Source of the DNA: Methanoculleus sp. UBA430
GTDB taxonomy: Archaea; Halobacteriota; Methanomicrobia; Methanomicrobiales; Methanoculleaceae
Direction of reading: 5' to 3'
Assembly (NCBI RefSeq): GCF_002506585.1
Contig: NZ_DAXW01000014.1
Location: 41,468-49,187, forward strand
DNA length: 7,720 nt
The translations under genes and the position numbers were made by a program. Shown piece after piece: positions 5,248 through 7,720 of the stretch (its first letter is position 1; every line of letters starts with the position of its first letter). The notes under the pieces are model-generated. The model saw only the letters and a program-made list of their open reading frames with translations. It ran no database searches and was not told the DNA's origin.

Positions 5248-7116
5248 ATGCCACGCCGGTACCTGAATCTTACCCCGCTCCCGGAAGCGCTCGCGGCCAT
5301 GCGGCAGGCGTTTCCCCCAGGAAACCATGCCGAGACCGTGCCGCTACGCGAGGCTGTCGGGAGAGTGACGGCCGAGCCCGTATATGCGATGCGCTCGGTT
5401 CCCGAGATCGATATCGCAAAGTTCGACGGCTACGCGGTCAAAAGCAGGGAGACCCGGGGGGCACAGGACCGGCGCCCTCTACCTCTCACGGAGTGCGTCC
5501 GCATCAATACCGGCGAGATTATTCCCCCGTCGTTTGACGCCGTCATCATGATCGAGGATACCTGGGACGAGGACGGCACCATCCGGATCCGGAAGTCCGC
5601 GGCATCCGGACAGCACGTCCGGCACGCGGGCGAGGATATCCGTGCAGGGGAACTCGTCCTCCCGAACGGCCACCGGGTCAGGCCGTTCGACCTCGGTGCG
5701 CTCGCGACCTACGGCGTAACCCATCTCTCCGTCCGGTCGATCCGTGCCGGGATCGTCCCGACGGGGAGCGATCTCGTTCCCCTTGGTCTTCCCCCCGCGC
5801 CCGGCCAGACGATCGAGACGAACACCCTCATGGCGGAGGCTTACCTCTCGCGGATGGGAGCGACCTGCCGCCGCTACCCTATCGTCCCCGACGACCCGGA
5901 CCTGATCCGGGAAGCGCTCGCAGAAGCCGTCGCGGAGAACGATCTCGTCATCCTCTCGGCAGGCTCGTCGGCCGGCACCCGGGACTTCTCCCGGGACGTC
6001 GTCGGCACGCTCGGCGAGATCGTCTTCCACGGGATCGCGATCAGGCCGGGGAAACCGGTGCTGCTTGCGAAGGTCGACGGCAAGCCGGTCCTCGGCATGC
6101 CGGGATACCCTGTCGCCGCACAGACCATCCTTCGCGAGATAGCCGGGGATCTCCTTTCCTGGTGGGGGCTCTCGCCGGTCCCGGACGAGGAGCTGGTTGT
6201 CCGGTTATCACGGCGGCTGGCGTCCGATCCGGGATACGATGAGTTCGTCCCGGTCTCGATCGGGCGGGTTGCCGGCACCTGCTATGCGACCCCGCATCCC
6301 CGGGGCGGCGGGATCCAGATGGCGGTGGTCCGGGCGAACGGCTACCTCCACATCCCGGCCGTTCGCGAGGGGCTCGAGGCGGGAGAGGAGGTGCACGTCC
6401 GGCTCACCGTTCCGCTCTCCGCGATCGACCGCACGATAGTCTGCGTCGGCCCGCGCGATCCCGCCCTCGCGGAACTCGGTAACTGCCTCTCGGATGCCGG
6501 CTACCTGCTCCACTGCTGCAACGCCTCGACGATCGGGGCGGTGCTCGCCCTGAGGGCGAATACCTGCCATGCTGCTACGGTATCGCTCCCGGAGACCGGA
6601 ACTGCCTGGAACGACCTCGTCCTCCGGTACCTGCCGGACGCGGAGCTCCTCAGGGTGCAGGTGGCCCGGACGGAACTCGGGATCGCCTCGGCCCGCGACC
6701 TCGGTCCCGGCGACCCCAAAACGCTCCGGTTCGTCAACCGCCCGAAGGGCACGGCGGCACGGGTCCTCTTTGATGCGTGGCTGGACCGGCAGGGCATCGA
6801 GCCGGCGACAGTCACCGGATACGAGAACGAGGTGCGGACGCACGGGGCCGTCGCCGCGGCCATCGGCAACGGGCGTGCAGATGCAGGCGTCTGCCCGGCC
6901 CGCACGGCAGAGGAGGCGGGGCTCCGGTTCACCTCGATCGGATACGAGTCGTGCAACCTGGTGATCCGGAGAGAACTTGTCGCGGACGAGCGCATTGCAA
7001 ACCTCGTCCGGGCCGCCCGGTCACCGGGATTCCGGGCGTTTCTCCGGGCGGCCGGAAGGGACCGCACCGATCCCGAACCCCCGGACGGAGCCTCACGCGG
7101 TGCGCTTCCGGCCTGA
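5248..7116 (+). CDS. moeA: Molybdopterin molybdenumtransferase MoeA fused to PBP-like (LysR-type substrate-binding) domain
   Basis: Product of 622 residues. Residues about 5-395 are MoeA, which inserts molybdate (or tungstate) into adenylylated molybdopterin. Visible motifs are F59-D60-GYAV (equivalent of E. coli Asp59), RINTGEIIPPSFDAVIMIED (85-104), GEDIRAGELVL, P171-T-G-S-D175-L, SAGSSAGTRD246, IRPGKP, and P285-G-Y-P288. Residues about 398-600 are a periplasmic-binding-protein-like domain without a signal peptide, with FVNRPKGTAARVLFD (495-509), GYENEVRTHGAVAAAIGNGR (524-543) and ADAGVCPA. This two-domain layout of about 620 residues is known in archaea (for example the M. jannaschii MoeA-like protein), whereas bacterial MoeA is about 410. 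The usual TGDEL and GGxSxG loops read TGSDL and AGSSAG here. It probably supplies cofactor for FdhA and formylmethanofuran dehydrogenase; the ligand of the PBP domain is unknown. The last 20 residues are polar and probably disordered. Confidence 0.95.
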   Translation: MPRRYLNLTPLPEALAAMRQAFPPGNHAETVPLREAVGRVTAEPVYAMRSVPEIDIAKFDGYAVKSRETRGAQDRRPLPLTECVRINTGEIIPPSFDAVIMIEDTWDEDGTIRIRKSAASGQHVRHAGEDIRAGELVLPNGHRVRPFDLGALATYGVTHLSVRSIRAGIVPTGSDLVPLGLPPAPGQTIETNTLMAEAYLSRMGATCRRYPIVPDDPDLIREALAEAVAENDLVILSAGSSAGTRDFSRDVVGTLGEIVFHGIAIRPGKPVLLAKVDGKPVLGMPGYPVAAQTILREIAGDLLSWWGLSPVPDEELVVRLSRRLASDPGYDEFVPVSIGRVAGTCYATPHPRGGGIQMAVVRANGYLHIPAVREGLEAGEEVHVRLTVPLSAIDRTIVCVGPRDPALAELGNCLSDAGYLLHCCNASTIGAVLALRANTCHAATVSLPETGTAWNDLVLRYLPDAELLRVQVARTELGIASARDLGPGDPKTLRFVNRPKGTAARVLFDAWLDRQGIEPATVTGYENEVRTHGAVAAAIGNGRADAGVCPARTAEEAGLRFTSIGYESCNLVIRRELVADERIANLVRAARSPGFRAFLRAAGRDRTDPEPPDGASRGALPA

Positions 7117-7125
7117 GCCGGCGCA
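7101..7125 (+). repeat. Stem-loop over the moeA stop codon
   Basis: TGCGC (7101-7105) pairs with GCGCA (7121-7125), and CGGC (7109-7112) pairs with GCCG (7117-7120) after a 3-base bulge. The TGA stop codon sits in the CTGA loop. No T-run follows, so it is not a classical terminator. It may be a chance product of G+C-rich sequence. Confidence 0.2.
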
Positions 7126-7133
7126 CCTGCTCA

Positions 7134-7143
7134 AAAAGCATAT
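7134..7143 (+). promoter_or_regulatory. TATA-like element for the SnoaL-like gene
   Basis: AAAAGCATAT is the only A/T-rich stretch between moeA and the next gene and ends 26 bases before the ATG at 7169. With no Shine-Dalgarno sequence before that ATG, a leaderless transcript starting at or just before the start codon is likely. Confidence 0.4.
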
Positions 7144-7168
7144 CTCCCCTTCGATAAGACTACTCTTC

Positions 7169-7597
7169 ATGCGAGTCAGCGAACAGACACAGAACCAGAT
7201 CCTGGCGGTGCTCCGGCGGCTGGAGGAGGCTACGGGGAAGAAAGATATCGAGAGCATCATGGCCTTCACCGCTCCCGACTTCTTCGGTCTCGGAACCGGC
7301 GCCGACGAGAAGGCGATCGGGCGGGAGGCGTATCGCCGGCACCTCGAGCGTGACTTCGCGCAGGCGGAGACAGTCTCGCTCGACCTCTCCGATATCCAGA
7401 TCGGTGCCGAGGGGACGGTCGCCTGGGTCATGGCCGATATGGCCTACCGCTTCGTCGCCGGGGGTGTCCCGCAGACCCTGAACGGGCGGATGACGGCGGT
7501 GCTCCGCGGGACGGGCCACGCGTGGATCTTTGCCCACCTGCACTACTCCATCCCGGCAGAGGGCCAGGAGGCCGGGCAGTCGTATCCGGCGGCGTAA
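7169..7597 (+). CDS. SnoaL-like / NTF2-fold family protein
   Basis: Product of 142 residues that reads as a single small NTF2-like (SnoaL_3 type) alpha+beta domain. The N-terminal helix pair (ILAVLRRLEEATGKKDIESI) is followed by MAFTAPDFFGLGTG, a helix with GREAYRRHLERDF (51-63), and beta strands ending in NGRMTAVLRGTGHAWIFAHL then HYSIP, the usual C-terminal signature of this group. Such domains bind or act on diverse small ligands, and no substrate or catalytic residue can be named here. No signal peptide or membrane segment is visible. The frame stays open upstream to 6977, but that part overlaps moeA in another frame. The ATG at 7169 gives the family-length protein and suits the TATA spacing. 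It lies 52 bases after moeA and is followed by a T-run. A link to the Mo/W genes rests only on position. Confidence 0.83.
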   Translation: MRVSEQTQNQILAVLRRLEEATGKKDIESIMAFTAPDFFGLGTGADEKAIGREAYRRHLERDFAQAETVSLDLSDIQIGAEGTVAWVMADMAYRFVAGGVPQTLNGRMTAVLRGTGHAWIFAHLHYSIPAEGQEAGQSYPAA

Positions 7598-7613
7598 CTA
7601 TTTTTGCTCTATT
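7598..7613 (+). terminator. Oligo-T terminator after the SnoaL-like gene
   Basis: The base right after the TAA stop begins CTATTTTTGCTCTATT, with five consecutive T at 7601-7605 and a second T-rich patch. Archaeal RNA polymerase terminates at such oligo-T tracts without needing a hairpin. This would end the rightward transcription unit. Confidence 0.5.
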
Positions 7614-7647
7614 GAGCGCCGGTCTGGATCTCGGATGCGGTAAACAA

Positions 7648-7713
7648 GACAGGTGAAGCAGGGAACTACCACCACCTGTCCTCTCGCGAGTCGCAACTCG
7701 CACCTAACGGTGC
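7648..7713. repeat. Cluster of three hairpins at the right edge
   Basis: Three inverted repeats follow each other. GACAGGTG (7648-7655) pairs perfectly with CACCTGTC (7673-7680) over a 17-base loop. GCGAGT (7686-7691) pairs with ACTCGC (7696-7701) over CGCA. GCACC (7700-7704) pairs with GGTGC (7709-7713) over TAAC and overlaps the previous arm by two bases. No gene is evident in 7614-7720. The cluster could be a structured RNA, a REP-like intergenic element or part of a longer repeat cut by the window edge. Confidence 0.4.
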
Positions 7714-7720
7714 TCCCGCT

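Noticed and set aside
5151..5537. A 128-codon plus-strand frame starting right after the TrmO-FmdE stop codon
   Set aside because: It overlaps the start of moeA in another frame, lacks a ribosome site, and has no recognisable domain.
6977..7168. Upstream extension of the SnoaL-like protein by 64 residues
   Set aside because: The extension overlaps moeA in a different frame, is Arg/Pro-rich without domain similarity, and the ATG at 7169 gives a normal-length NTF2-fold protein.
7598..7720. An open minus-strand frame of about 40 codons from the right edge to a TAG at 7598-7600, which could be the end of a convergent gene
   Set aside because: Forty open codons are not unusual in G+C-rich DNA, the product is unrecognised, and the stretch is dense with inverted repeats. 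It cannot be ruled out without the adjoining sequence.
1..7720. CRISPR array, tRNA/rRNA genes, insertion sequence or prophage
   Set aside because: No regularly spaced direct repeats, no cloverleaf or rRNA-like stretch, no transposase or integrase and no terminal repeats were seen on either strand.

Overview
The window looks like a piece of a G+C-rich hydrogenotrophic, formate-using methanogen chromosome. Methanomicrobiales, and a Methanoculleus-like organism in particular, fits best. The reasons are an F420-type formate dehydrogenase pair (FdhA/FdhB), two FmdE-family proteins, an archaeal-type MoeA fused to a periplasmic-binding-protein-like domain, TATA-box promoters, and several starts that look leaderless. 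The genus is an inference from protein style and composition; no 16S or marker gene is present.

Layout. On the minus strand, fdhA (3331-1262) and fdhB (1261-23) form a tight operon: the fdhA stop TAA touches the fdhB ATG. A 319-base AT-rich divergent intergenic region (3332-3650) holds a strong TATA box for fdhA, TATA-like elements for the rightward unit, and several short palindromes. On the plus strand follow a stand-alone FmdE-family protein with a C-terminal zinc ribbon (3651-4292), a fusion of a TrmO/TsaA tRNA-methyltransferase domain with an FmdE domain (4332-5150), moeA-PBP (5248-7116) and a small SnoaL/NTF2-like protein (7169-7597). The window ends in a 123-base non-coding stretch with an oligo-T terminator and a cluster of hairpins.

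How the genes fit together. FdhA is a molybdenum/tungsten bis-pyranopterin enzyme with a cysteine, not selenocysteine, at the metal-ligand position. FdhB carries Fe-S clusters and should pass electrons to F420. MoeA inserts metal into the pterin cofactor that FdhA needs. FmdE proteins are historically tied to formylmethanofuran dehydrogenase, another Mo/W pterin enzyme. The block therefore reads as a Mo/W-enzyme neighbourhood with formate oxidation on one side and cofactor or maturation functions on the other. The most unusual point is the adjacent pair of FmdE domains. The stand-alone one has lost the Cys of the H-x3-C-P-G motif but keeps a later Cys and a zinc ribbon. The one fused to TrmO keeps H-x3-C-P-G but has lost the later Cys and has no clear ribbon.
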